DNA from: Selaginella moellendorffii
Lineage: Eukaryota; Streptophyta; Lycopodiopsida; Selaginellales; Selaginellaceae
Assembly (NCBI RefSeq): GCF_000143415.4
Contig: NW_003314308.1
Coordinates: forward strand, 1,344,654-1,408,653
Direction of reading: 5' to 3'
Length of the DNA stretch: 64,000 nt
The position numbers and the translations under genes are program-made. Below the pieces are notes generated by a model. That model had not been told where the DNA came from, ran no database searches, and worked only from the letters and a program-made list of their open reading frames with translations. Of this stretch, positions 1 through 10,785 are shown piece by piece. The stretch's first letter is position 1, and every line of letters begins with the position of its first letter.

Positions 1-1560
1 ACACCTACAAGGTAATATATACATCGCATTTGGTTCGTAAGTCGATAGTCGTTTTCTATTTCATTTCAGCGAGACATTGAGAAATTGCATCCGGCAATCA
101 ACTGCTCAGTCGTGTATGGATCTCTTCCACCAGAGACTCGCACCAAGCAGGTAATGCTTTCATGGTTTTATACGAACGAGCACAAGTTCTTCCTTTCTTT
201 TTTGTTTTTTTCTGCTCTGTGCTTGAAAAACGGTTCTGTACTTCTCGGCTTTCAGTGTGCAGGCTGAACGATTCAACAAGGCCGACGAGGACTTTAGTAT
301 ACTTGTCGCCAGCGACGCGATCGGGATGGGTCTAAATCTTAACATCCAGCGCATCATCTTCACGAAGCTGGACAAGTTCGATGGCATCGCTCGCTGCTAC
401 CTCAGTGTCATGCAAGTGAAGCAAATAGCAGGTTTGAATGGTGTCACATTCGTCAAACGACTTCATGCCTATCACTTGTGTGACAGGTCGAGCTGGAAGA
501 TTCAAGTCCAAATATCCTGTAGGCGAGGTAACATGTCTGAAAGGTTCTGATATAGCTCACCTGCATCGAGCACTTGCAACACCAACACCTGCTGTAGTGG
601 TAATGAACTGTTGGTTGGATTTCCTATTTTTCTTTTGTTATTTCAGGCAGCAGGAGTTTTCCCAACTTTTGATCAAATAGGCCTGTACTGCACCTTTTAT
701 CCGAACTTCCCATTTTCGGCTATACTGGTGTGCTCATGTTTTCCGCTTGATTCGCTTTCTAACTTGTAAACCTTTGCAGGAAAAGTTCATTGCTACCGTG
801 ACTTTGTCTTCAATGTTCTTTCTGTGTGACTCTTCAAATCTCTTGGCGATAGCCAGGATGCTTGACGACATTCCACTGCCCATGGATTCCCGTTTCCTTT
901 TCTGTACATGGTAACACTCGTGGTTTTGTTGCCTTTAACTCGATACAATGGTTGCGTTTGTGCAGCCCCGTGGACAAAGATAACCGTATAATCATGGGAG
1001 CTTTACTCGAGGTATAGTTGTTCCACAATATCGTATGTTTGTTTTCTAGCAATGTTTTATGTTTTTCATAGTTTGCTAGGAACTATGCGGTCAATAGGAA
1101 TGTGCCACTGAAGAGGCTTCTAACACCTGCGACAATGCGAGTCCCAAGCACACAAAAGGATCTAGCGGAACTGGAGTCCCTACACAAGGTTCGCTTGTCT
1201 GGCTTTGTAAGCTGTTTAACTTGCGTTGTGTGAGCTCCAGGTTCTTGATATGTATATTTGGCTCAGCTATCGACTAGAGGATGCCTTCGTGGATCGTGAG
1301 TCTGCCATCACACAGAAACACCTGTGCAGCACGTAAGATCTCTTTTTCATCTTGCCTTCCAACTGATCTGTGTCCGCTCCAGATTGATCGAGCAGGCACT
1401 AAACTACTGGAACACGGAGCTGTCGAGCCGTAAGGCTGCCAAGCGTGAACTGATCCAGAATCTAATCGAGGAGGGGCGTTTACCAGAGGATGAAACGCCT
1501 GGAGCTCAGCGCGCGAGTATGTACAACCTCAACATGGACAGGGAAGTGAGGATAAGTTGA
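1..1560 (+). CDS. SUV3: SUV3-type mitochondrial ATP-dependent RNA helicase, 3' part (5' end outside window)
   Basis: The 3' end of a gene for a Suv3-family (DExH-box) RNA helicase, which in other eukaryotes unwinds RNA in mitochondria for degradation. Exons that join in frame: <1-11, 70-150, 263-431, 487-599, 647-727, 780-910, 966-1011, 1072-1188, 1241-1332 and 1383-1560 (TGA). All introns are GT-AG and short. Visible family motifs are the helicase-C segments SLPPETRTKQ, ILVASDAIGMGLNLNIQR and QVKQIAGRAGR (motif VI), then the Suv3 C-terminal region with YIWLSYRLEDAF. No stop or frameshift is seen, so this copy looks functional, unlike the three other SUV3 pieces in the window. The start lies upstream; a broken copy at 12.7 kb shows what the N-terminus probably looks like (an Arg-rich, mitochondrial-type leader). 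The family is clear; activity is inferred. Confidence 0.85.
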
Positions 1561-1769
1561 GCAAGCTGGATCAAAGGCGGACAAGATGAACAGAATCCGA
1601 GGAGTGTCCCTGGATAAAATGTGGTAGAATGCGCTTAAGCTGTTTGCAAGGAGGGGGGCGAGAAAGGGATTCGACAATGCAATGGGCTGACAAGGGAGAG
1701 GTGGTGGAGTTGCTGGGACGCAGCCAAGATGGTGCGGCATGACTTTTTTAAGATGGTCTTTTTCCATGT

Positions 1770-3230
1770 TTTATTTGCATAATTAAGTTTTTAGTTAATT
1801 ATTTATAGTTATTCATAAAATATTTTTATTGATCTTATTTTTATTAATATATAGATATTTTTAGAATATATATATCACGAATATTTAATAAATTACTAAA
1901 TATTTATAAATAAAAAATAAACCCTTTAAGCAAAAATTTAATGTTTATTTTATTTTTCCAAATAACTATTATTAAATGTGTCAAACATATTGTGATACAA
2001 GGATATACTACTATTTAGGTAATGCAGTTATTAGAAGAAAAACCATTAAATATAATAATTCAAGTTTTAATTATCCAAATATTTATACTATATTTTAGAA
2101 AAAAAAAATATTTATAAAAATTAAAAAATAACTATAATTTCTATAATATGAGTTAAAGATTTTGAAGCTTGAAGCAACAAAATTTGATTTTTTTTTTAGC
2201 TAAATTTTTACTATATAATTTTATTATTTTCCAAGAATAAATAAAAAGATGCACAAGTTGTTTAAACCATCTTCTTAATTTTTGATCTTTTCCTAAAACC
2301 CTTATGCAAAAATACATATCGTATAAATAAATAATTATTGGGTTTATTGTTTATTTATTTTCTACCATATGATGGTTATTTACGCAGAGCATCTATTGAA
2401 AAAAAATTAAATATAATAATTTATGTTTTAGTCATCCAAAAACATATACTGTATTTTAAAAAAGTTTTTGTTTGTTAATTTTATGATGGTTACAAAAATT
2501 AATAAATAACTATAGTTTTTACAATATAAGTTAAAGATTTTAATACAACAATTTTTTATTTATTTAAGTTACATTTTTACTATATAATTTTATTGTTTTC
2601 CAAAAATGAATAGAAAAATGCACAAATTACTTAAACTTTTTAACAAATTTCTGATATCTTTTTTAAATTTTTGTTCTTTCCTACCTTACCAATACAAGTA
2701 GTAATCATATCAAGTCCAAACCTAGTAATATTTCCACTATAAAGAAAATGCCGAAAAGATTTCTACAATAAAACAAAAGCTCATTTCACCTTTGTAAAAT
2801 CAGTAATGCATATATATTGTATGTTTAAATAAATAAATAAAGTTTATTGTTTATTTATTTTTTTACCATTGGATGATTGTTTAGGCAAAGCAGCTATTGA
2901 AAAAAATAATAATAATAATTCACGTTTTAGTCATCCAAAAATTTATACCATATTTTAGAAAAGTTTTTTGTTTGTTAATTTTATGATGGTTAACAAAATA
3001 AACAAATAACTCAAGTTTTTACAATATGAGTTAAAGATTTTAAAGTGACACAAATTCATTCTTATTTAAACTTTATTTTCCTATATAATTTTATTATTTT
3101 CCAAGAATGAATAAAAAAATACACAAATTGCTTAAACTTTGTAACAACTATCTCCTCAATTTCTAATCTCTTCCTAGAACATTGTGCAAAAATATATCAT
3201 ATAAAATAACAGTATAACAATAAGATAATA
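1770..3230. repeat. AT-rich stretch with about three diverged direct repeats
   Basis: Very A+T-rich DNA without a credible gene. A block containing GTTTTAGTCATCCAAAAA followed by GTTTGTTAATTTTATGATGG recurs near 2430 and 2930, with a more diverged copy near 2065. Each is accompanied by the GTTTATTTATTT and AGTTAAAGATTTTA segments. The spacing is uneven, about 360 and 500 bp. It separates the intact SUV3 3' end from a second copy of the last SUV3 exons, so it marks an insertion or duplication boundary. No LTRs or terminal inverted repeats were found. Confidence 0.6.
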
Positions 3231-3234
3231 GTAT

Positions 3235-3735
3235 AATCATGGGAGCTTTACTCAAGGTATGGTTGTTCCACAATATTGTATGTTTCATTGTTTTATCTTT
3301 TCCATAGTTTGCTAGGAACTACGCAGTCAATAGGAATGTCCCACTGAAGAGGCTTCTAACACCTGCAACAATGCGAGTCCCAAGCACACAAAAGGATCTA
3401 GCGGAACTGGAGTCCCTACACAAGGTTCGCTTCTCTGGCTTTGCAACCTGTTATAACTCGCTCCAGGTTCTTGATATGTATATTTGGCTGAGCTATCGAC
3501 TGGAGGACGCATTCGCTGATCGTGATCGCACAGAAACATCTGTGCAGCGCGTAAGATCTCTTTGTGTCAGCTTGCATTCCAACTGATCTTGTCCACTCCA
3601 GATTTATCGAGCAGGCACTGAGCTGTCGAGCCGGAAGGCTGCCAAGCGCGAACTGATCCAGAATCTCATCGAGGAAGGGCGTTTGCCAGAGGATGAAACC
3701 CCCGGAGCTCAGCGCGCGAGTATGTACAACCTCAA
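3235..3735 (+). pseudogene. SUV3 3'-end fragment
   Basis: A second copy of the last SUV3 exons, matching 990-1530. It has the exon ending in GAGCTTTACTCAAG, the FARNYAVNRNVPLKRLLT exon at about 3309, the YIWLSYRLEDAF exon at about 3472 and the last exon at about 3602. The penultimate exon has lost bases after the RLEDAF motif, and the last exon lacks the ALNYWNTE segment, which shifts the frame. There are no upstream helicase exons. It lies immediately before F-box gene 1, and the same pair recurs at 14.4-16.1 kb, so the two were duplicated together. Confidence 0.75.
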
Positions 3736-3813
3736 CATAGGACAAGTTGATAACTTTTGTTTAACGGTGGAAAACATTTTAAAAAACCATCGCCACATTT
3801 TTAGGTTTGTGGA

Positions 3814-4896
3814 ATGGGGAGGAAGGCATGGGCGATGGTGATGTGCTGCGAAGAGCTCGTAGCTCTGATCGTCACGTATCTGGGTCGGCGGGATCTGGCA
3901 CGGTGCTGCAGCGTCTCCAAGCTGTGGAACCAGTGCTGCCGCTGGCAGCTCGCCCACGGCCGCGGATTAGGGTTTCTCATCGCCCCTACCGAAGGATCCA
4001 AGCTATGGATGTGCGATTCCAACACTGGGGAGGAGCAGTGGGTGCCTCTAGGTCTCTCTGATTCGGCTGTGCTGGGAGCTTGCCAAGGATTGGTGCTTAT
4101 AGAATCCCGTGGGGTGCTGGCGATTGGCGAGCCCAGCGTGAAGCGGTGGAAGCTCTTGTGGAGGCCGCGGATTGATGCAATATCGGCTTGGCTGGGTCGT
4201 GTGCAAGGCCAGCTTCTCATCCTCATCATCGACAAATCCGGCGCCGTGCAAAAGTACGATTTCGCCAACGATTCTTGGATAGATGTTTGCCGTCCGTCGA
4301 GGAGGATCGCTCTTATGGAGGAATGCGTCTTAATCAGGGGCGGCTGCTACAGGCTCTTCGAAAAGTTGACGCATGGCCATGACTACGTGTTTGATGATAT
4401 TTACAAGCTGGATCTGAGGCGTGGAGTGTGGGACAAGATGAACATGAGACGTGAATCTGTTCGCAAATTCGAGTGCCTCCGGATAGAGAAAAAGGTGGTA
4501 GAATGGCGAGGCAAGGCCCTCATGTATACTCTTAAGGTGTTTGACCAGGAGGAGGAGCTACGAGAGGGCAGGGGATTCGACACTCCAAGACTGTATGAGC
4601 TACTGGTTGATAAGGGAAAAGTGGTGGAGCTTCCGACGCGGCTAGACGCAGCCAACGTCCTGAGCCCTGAGTTGCCCGAGGTGGTGTCTGATGACTATGA
4701 CCTCTTTTGGATAACTAGAGACAGAAATGTGTTCAAGTATTCGGTGGCCGATTTGTCCTTCAACAAGCTGGTTCTGGACTCTGATGCTGCGCCGAATTTA
4801 TACCTCCCGAGAGCTTTCTTCTATATTCCTGACGGTGGGGAGGCCTTGTCTCGCAACATTTTGTCACATTTGCCTGATGTACCACATGATTATTAG
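3814..4896 (+). CDS. F-box family protein 1 (360 aa)
   Basis: Single-exon gene for a probable substrate adaptor of an SCF ubiquitin ligase. The N-terminus (about residues 8-50) has the F-box pattern EELVALIVTYLGRRDLARC followed by VSKLWNQCCRWQ. The rest has beta-propeller/kelch-like spacing (repeated W-D/D-x-W motifs such as DSWIDVCRPSRR and RRGVWDKMNM) without clear kelch repeats. It ends at SHLPDVPHDY, shared by all intact family members here. The start chosen is MGRKAWAM, which aligns with MARKAWAM in genes 3 and 4. It lies just after a SUV3 fragment. Intact and probably expressed, but the substrate is unknown. The F-box assignment is good; the propeller is inference. Confidence 0.85.
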   Translation: MGRKAWAMVMCCEELVALIVTYLGRRDLARCCSVSKLWNQCCRWQLAHGRGLGFLIAPTEGSKLWMCDSNTGEEQWVPLGLSDSAVLGACQGLVLIESRGVLAIGEPSVKRWKLLWRPRIDAISAWLGRVQGQLLILIIDKSGAVQKYDFANDSWIDVCRPSRRIALMEECVLIRGGCYRLFEKLTHGHDYVFDDIYKLDLRRGVWDKMNMRRESVRKFECLRIEKKVVEWRGKALMYTLKVFDQEEELREGRGFDTPRLYELLVDKGKVVELPTRLDAANVLSPELPEVVSDDYDLFWITRDRNVFKYSVADLSFNKLVLDSDAAPNLYLPRAFFYIPDGGEALSRNILSHLPDVPHDY

Positions 4897-5289
4897 AGCA
4901 TTGTGTCGTAGTGTCACCCGGAGGTGCAGTTCATTTTCTCATTCGTGGAAATACACTTCCCAAGGTGACGGTTCTTTACTTGGACTTCATCAAGTCGAGT
5001 GTGATTTACTGTGATGGGGTTGTGGGCTGCTGCCACCACGGACGCCAAGTGACGAATGGCTCCGGGTGCTAGACGTCGAATTTCTTTTGCAGATGAGAGA
5101 CCTGCATCCATCCATGGTTACCGAGTAGCATGGCAGCGCAGGTGCTGAATCCTCAGAGGCTGCATCAAGCCTTTGAGCAAAAGCTACAAGTTCACTCCTG
5201 GCAGGTAAGTGGTGAAGTTGGTGTAAACTTGTCGTTCTTGTTCTGATTCAATTGTTTCAAGATGGTTTTTCTTCGATACAGATGGTCAA

Positions 5290-6990
5290 GGTTAGTCAAT
5301 CGTGGTAAACGGCGGCCATGAGCGCGTAGGCCGAGGAACACGTTCTCTTTCTCTTGGACATTGAGGAGCTCCTCAAAGGCGGCCCTCGCTACACCCACGT
5401 GCCCATATCTCCTGCTCGCGTCGATCACTCTCTGCGTCGCATTGGCGGCTAAATCCCGCGACGAGAGCGCTCCAGGAGATGAGACCTCCCGACGACGAGG
5501 AAGAGGCGAAGAATCTCTCGGCCTCGTCCATGCTGCCGCATCGCCCATACGCATCCACCAGGCAGCTCGCCACGACCGGGTCGATGAGATCTCGCCCCAA
5601 TTCATGGCTCGCGCGCGTGGAGCTTGCGAATTCTTTCCAGATTCATCGCAGTGGCATAGTCCATGACGATCGAGCGAGATGATCGCATCGCCGCGAGCAG
5701 TGCCAGGGACTCCTAGGGCTGGCCATTCTCGAGGTAGCCGAGGATCAAAACGTTCCAAGGCGCCGGGTCTTCGTCCCGGAGCATGGCGAAGATCCTGTGC
5801 GCTCCCACACTTGGAGTACATATTGAGGCCACGAATCGATCCTGCTTCACGCTCAGACCGCGAGCTCTCGGGCACAAACACCTCCATCGCTATCGATGGA
5901 TTCGGGGATTCGGGATGATTGCTCGCTGGCAGCCATGCTCGTGCACGCATTGGCGGCCGCGACGATCGTCCTCGCATCGCCAAAAATCTCTCTTTTCGAT
6001 CTATCCAGCATCATCATCTGCGAGAAGAGATCCAGCGCCATCGCTGCCTGGCCGAGCTCCCCCAACTGGATTGGCGATGATCAAGCTTGTCAAACACCGC
6101 TCGAGCTAGATCCACGCTTCCACACTTTGCGTAGAGATCCACCAGCGTGCTCGCGACGAACACGTCCAGATCAAACCTCTCTTTGCTGCCTCGCTGTGGA
6201 GAAATATACCTCGCACCATCTTGATCGCCGCCAACTTTCCAGAAAAATTTCTTCTCCCGTTCTTCCCTCGCGGCCAGCCCAGAAAACGACTTGAGCGCCG
6301 CCACAAAACTCCTGGCACTGGATCGATTGGTGTTGCTCGCCATGAATTCTTGGAAGAGTCCTAATCCCGAGATCATGGAAGTCCACGAGACAACGTCGTG
6401 AGTTTCCATTCGCTCGAAGATCATTCGAGCGGCAGGATTTCCCATACGCGTCGGGCGACGAGCACGTCTGTGTGCCATCCGGCTTGCTCGCACCAAGAGT
6501 GGACCAGCCGAGGCTCTTGATCTTGACGAACTTGGAGCTCCCGCGATCAAGAAAATCGGTTTTCTCGATCGCTGCTAGCTTGCTGCAAGCTTTGAGAGCC
6601 TGCCAGAAACGTCGCGCTGTCTGGAGAGATCGTGGAGAGGTTTGCGATTCGTGCGAAAAGTTCCAGTGCCTGGAAAGCTTCTCCATTGTCAGCGTAGCCG
6701 AGGATGAGAGAGTTCCATGAAACAACGGTTGGAGCTGTGTCGAAGACACGGCGAGCTTCGGCCATCCTGCCACATTTTGCGTACACCGATCATGGCGTTT
6801 GCCACTCTCGGTGGCACGAGCGTGAATCTCTTTGCCTCTTTTCAAGCGGACTTCAGATCGAAGATCACAGATGAGTCCTGAGGATCTGATGAAAGAATGT
6901 GTATTCCAGGGAGGAGTGATGCTGCTTCTCCTGAAGTTTTCATGACGAGATGGCTTGTGATCTGCCAAGCAAGAAGTAGAGCTTATTACC
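5290..6990 (-). pseudogene. Decayed PPR (pentatricopeptide repeat) gene, copy 1
   Basis: The minus strand carries PPR motifs in all three frames, with no continuous reading frame. Pieces in order are MYAKCGRMAEARRVFD (about 6740-6786), a DVVSWTSMISGL motif (about 6360-6400), VASTLVDLYAKCGSVDLARAVFDK (about 6090-6165), a segment with TIVAAANACTSM (about 5935-5980) and SCLVDAYGRCGSMDEAERFF (about 5510-5570). PPR proteins bind organellar RNA. This one could not be made whole: frameshifts separate the motifs. A second decayed copy with the same motif order is at 16.6-18.0 kb. Confidence 0.7.
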
Positions 6991-7214
6991 ATCTTATAGA
7001 GCAGTGAAAACGGAAGCTCAAGAGAAGAGAAATATTTTACCTCGAAAGTCCATGGTAGGCGCTAACACATTTATCTTTCTAATATTAGATCTTTGGATTT
7101 CCAAAGGTAAGCAAGCCGTTTAAATGGCTTTACAATTGCTCAAACACCTCGCCTACGACGCCCCACAGCGCACGCGCCATAGCCATGGTCTACGTGAAAG
7201 ACAAATATCTAGCG

Positions 7215-7913
7215 GTACGGAAATGCACTCCATTGTCCAAATCGTGGAAGTCATTGCTCACGAGCTGGTTTCGGACCTCGCTCCTGCCAAGGATTGGTGC
7301 TTATAGAATCCCGTGGGGTGCTGGCGATTGGCGAGCCCAGCGTGAAGCGGTGGAAGCTCTTGCGGAGGCCGCGGATTGATGCAATATCGGCTTGGCTGGG
7401 TCGTGTGCAAGGCCAGCTTCTCATCCTCATCATCGACAAATCCGGCACCGTGCAAAAGTACGATTTCGCCATGGATAGATGTTTGCCGCCCGTCGAAGAG
7501 GATCGCTCTTATGGAGGAATGCGTCTTAATCAGGGGCGCCTGCTACAGGCTCTTTCGAAGGCATCGCACGTTTGATGGCATTTACAAGTTGGATCCGAGG
7601 TGTGGAGTGTGGGACAAGATGAACATGAGCCGTAAATCTACCCACAAATTCGAGTACTTCGTGGTAAGACAAAAGGTGGTGGAATGGCGAGGCAAGGCCC
7701 TCATGTATACTCATAAGGTGGTGTCTGATGACTATGACCTCTTTTGGATAACTCGAAAGAGAGACGTGGTCTTTCGACAAGCTGGCACAGGGCTCTGATA
7801 CTGCGCCGAATTTGTTACTCGCGGCGGGAGCTTACTACTATATTCCTGACGGTGGGGAAGCTCTGTCTCGCAACATTTTGTCACATTTGCCCAATTTACC
7901 ACATGATTATTAG
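7215..7913 (+). pseudogene. F-box family pseudogene fused to a CYP51 fragment
   Basis: Begins with about 65 bp matching CYP51 exon 2 antisense (compare 22675-22740). At about 7285 it switches abruptly into the middle of the F-box gene at GCCAAGGATTGGTGCTTATAG (as at 4080). The F-box domain itself is therefore missing. Further lesions are a small deletion around 7470 that changes frame, loss of the segment after CTCATGTATACTCATAAG (about 7710), and loss of part of the C-terminus at about 7770. The 3' end (GACGGTGGGGAAGC to CACATGATTATTAG) matches F-box gene 4 most closely, and as there it is followed by a CYP51 3' end. Confidence 0.8.
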
Positions 7914-8040
7914 AGCTTTGCACGAGTGTTCGTAGTTTCCTCTCTAAAGCTCGAGCTGAGATGTGTCCTCTTGTGCTTTGTAACGATAGAAAAAGTGAAA
8001 AACAAAGAACCAAGACTGGTTCCTTATATAAAAATACAAA

Positions 8041-8310
8041 AGGTTGATTCTTCAGAATGATGAGGCAAGCAGCTTCCTCTTGTAGCGAACCATCACCTTG
8101 CCTTTTGGTCCGACCACCATTCAATCAATCTCCGGGAACGGAGAAACCAGCTCCATCTCAAAGTTTCGGAGAAGAATGCTCCACACCGCCTTTACCTGCA
8201 TGTATCCAAAGGTTTCTCCGAGGCAGCCATGGCGACCGCCACCGAAGGAGGTGTAGGAGAATGGGACAGCCTTGTCCTCCTCCCGGCCGGGAGCGAAGCG
8301 CTCAGGCTAA
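8041..8310 (-). pseudogene. CYP51 3'-end fragment
   Basis: Matches 21781-22045, the last part of CYP51 exon 3, on the minus strand. It includes the heme-binding region (FGGGRHGCLGE) and the FPEIDWNA segment, with a few-base loss near 8130. Nothing upstream of the PERF-like region is present. It sits behind the F-box pseudogene just as the real CYP51 sits behind F-box gene 4, so both came from one duplication. Confidence 0.8.
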
Positions 8311-9000
8311 AGCATCCGCCTGACCCCTGCAGAGCATTTGAGTTAGTTACCTCACAGTCAAGATGCACAATGTGTACCATTCTGAATCGTACATATTTGT
8401 CTCATCAACGTGCCGAAACACTGCCAAAACGCGATGACAGTAAGTCAAGGAATGGAGTTCTAATATATATACCTTCTCCGACGTCCAGCAACTGTGACAC
8501 TTGCTCTGCACAAGAAACTTTCTCCTCCCTCAACCCAGCGCTATTCCGCTCTGCAGCATGCTCGTTAAACAGTATTTTGGCCAGGAAAAGTCTTACCTCA
8601 ATGTTTTCATGAACTGGAAGTTTCCTGTTCTCCGGAGCCATCCGGAGCCTTTGAAAAAGAAACTATACCAGGCTATAAATAAATGGCCGCGTACCTTCCC
8701 TTCCCAACTTTATCTAGAAACACCTATGAAATGCTGAAACTAACTAGAAAGCAAACCTGGGAGCAAATGCCTCCAACCCCAGGAGTCTGATGCAGGTCGG
8801 GAAAAATCCACTGGAATAGCGAAATCGAATATTTTAATTACTAGTTTGATAAAGTCTTATTCTAGCTTCCTCAACGCTGTTTCCTGCACCTGAATTGGGT
8901 CAGCAAGGCCCAAGCGAGTCTAAAAGGGGAACATACCGCGGCCGCTTCGTTACTGCCTGTTACTAGGCCCCGCTCCTTCGTCGCCAGCTGTGGCGTTCAA
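8311..9000. other. No recognisable gene
   Basis: Between the CYP51 fragment and the unrecognised five-exon gene. Short open frames occur on both strands but show no family motif and no consistent exon structure. Probably intergenic or untranslated DNA. Confidence 0.4.
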
Positions 9001-10333
9001 CTAAGATAGGGCGACAAAAAACGGAAAAAACGAAACATACCAGGACTTCCCGAGTCCGTCCCTGTCGCGAGCCCACTTGTGGCCACTTCTCCGACGGTCC
9101 ACGCTAAAATCATAATCAGATAACCGACCATACGAGCCAGACCTCAATATAAAACATTTACCAGGATGTAAGTTTGATCCGAATTGATTAAAGCCTTCTG
9201 GAAGCTCAAAATCCAGCTGCCGCTTCAGCTCTTGCAGCAACTGCTGCTGCTGCTGCTGGAGCTGCTGCTTTTCTTCCTCGATGATTTGCAGTAACTCTTC
9301 GGCATAATCGAATGTGCCATACTCATCGAGTCCAGGCCCTGGAATCCCCCATGGATCTAGAAAAACCAAATATACAGGCAGAAACGGTTTTTAATTCAAA
9401 GTAGTTTCTTACCTTTCTTGAGGACTTGCTCCTCGTGCTTGCCAAAGAGTGCATCAAAGTTTCTAATAAAGCACTCCATATGCAAGTAGTGCATGTTTCG
9501 CAGTCGATCCAGTGTGCTTGTGTACACATCATAGTCGCCCGGGTTGTAAACGTGCACGACAGTGAGCTTGTTGCCATTGACATACGCTAAGGCACGTACA
9601 TACTTGTCTCTTCCGACTGGTTGATGAAAACACACAAGCCTGTTGAGGACGTATTTGTAGTATCCTAAACAAAAATAACCAGACATATTATTTACCAACT
9701 ACGTGAAAATGCTTACCGTCCCTATGATGCTCCGGTGTTTTTTTCGCAAAATTGACCCATTTGGGGTCAGCGATCCAGTTCTGCTGCTCAATCACTTTCT
9801 ACGGAAAACGGAAAACAAACGTAAGACAAAAACATAAGACAGAAACAAGCTTAGTTTTACCTGCATTGCCCTTCGTAATCCACTCCACAGAAGCACTCCT
9901 GGTGCAGCGTCAACTCTGTATCTCCGTCCATCGTGAATGTACATCCTCGCCTCGAAAATCTCAAGAGCTTGCCGGGCTCCTGTCATGACGCCGCCCGCAG
10001 GACCAGTCACCTTGTGGATCCCGCCATCTTCTCCAACAAAAGTCGGGAAGCCCCCATAGAGCTTAGAATTGGCTCTCTTGGAAGCCCTCCGGAAGAGGTT
10101 GGGGATGTACAAGTACCCCTCGGGATCAACAGATTTCCAGGTCTTCTCGCACTCCTTATAGATTTCTTTAGAAACCGATGTCTCGACGGCATCTTCACAG
10201 ATCACCTCCTTACTCCTAAAAAACAGAGATTGAACCATGCGACTCTAAACAAGAAAAAGAAGAGCACTTACCGGAGGAAAAGTGCCGCAGAGGATACGAA
10301 ACAAGCTCCAAAAACTTTCACAGCAAACCTCAT
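9001..10333 (-). CDS. Unrecognised five-exon protein (about 368 aa)
   Basis: I do not recognise this protein. Five exons join in frame on the minus strand with GT-AG introns: 10333-10272, 10215-9861, 9798-9717, 9664-9413 and 9356-9001 (TAG). The start (MRFAVKVFGACFVSSAALFL) is a short hydrophobic segment that could be a signal or membrane anchor. A basic and aromatic middle follows (YLYIPNLFRRASKRANSK, then YYKYVLNRLVCFHQPVGRDKY). Then comes DPWGIPGPGLDEYGTFDY and a Glu/Gln-rich coiled coil at about residues 270-300 with a run of Q. The last exon could have an extra intron near 9161; reading straight through was preferred because the frame stays open. The consistent phases make it a real gene; its function is unknown. 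Confidence 0.65.
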
Positions 10334-10529
10334 GGCGACGGACAAGCAGGCAGCTCCCTCAATCGGCAATCGGCGGCCCCCTCAATCACCTAAAACAAGA
10401 CAGCAATAAGAGTAAATAATTTGGATTAAAGACTAAGCTAAGAGACTTACATTATCTGTGCCTTGCCGAATCGTCCCCACCGCATTTCTCCTGTAAATCC
10501 CAAGTCAGCGATTGGATAAACGAACAACA

Positions 10530-10785
10530 CTCACAAAGGTGTGCACCGCTGTCTTGTCCTCCTCTGGTGAGGAGCGCACGCTGTCGGCGCGAGCAAGCCT
10601 GCTGGCAAATACTGGAGACTTCGCAACAATGTGGCCTGCGGGAATGTTATACTTTAGACGCCGTCTCGAGTGGTGACCGAGGAATATTTGTGGCGGTAGA
10701 GCAGACAATCTGGTTGCTGCACGTCGAAGTCGACCACTTTGGCCATCACGGTTGAAAAAGTGTTTCTGTGCGATGGCAGCGTCCA
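10530..10785 (-). pseudogene. CYP51 fragment fused to SUV3
   Basis: On the minus strand, a SUV3 exon (YIWLSYRL, about 10800) runs directly into CYP51-derived sequence including YNIPAGHIVAKSPVFASRLA (about 10580-10640). It corresponds to CYP51 exon 3 upstream of the heme loop. The join lies near 10760. The frame is broken between the two parts. Confidence 0.6.

Noticed and set aside
5192-5983. A 263-codon minus-strand frame in the PPR pseudogene region
   Set aside because: PPR motifs appear in it only briefly and continue in other frames; the frame is open because of G+C content.
9235-9275. Poly-Gln-like CTG/TTG run as a possible repeat expansion
   Set aside because: Mixed codons and only about seven residues; it fits an ordinary coiled coil.
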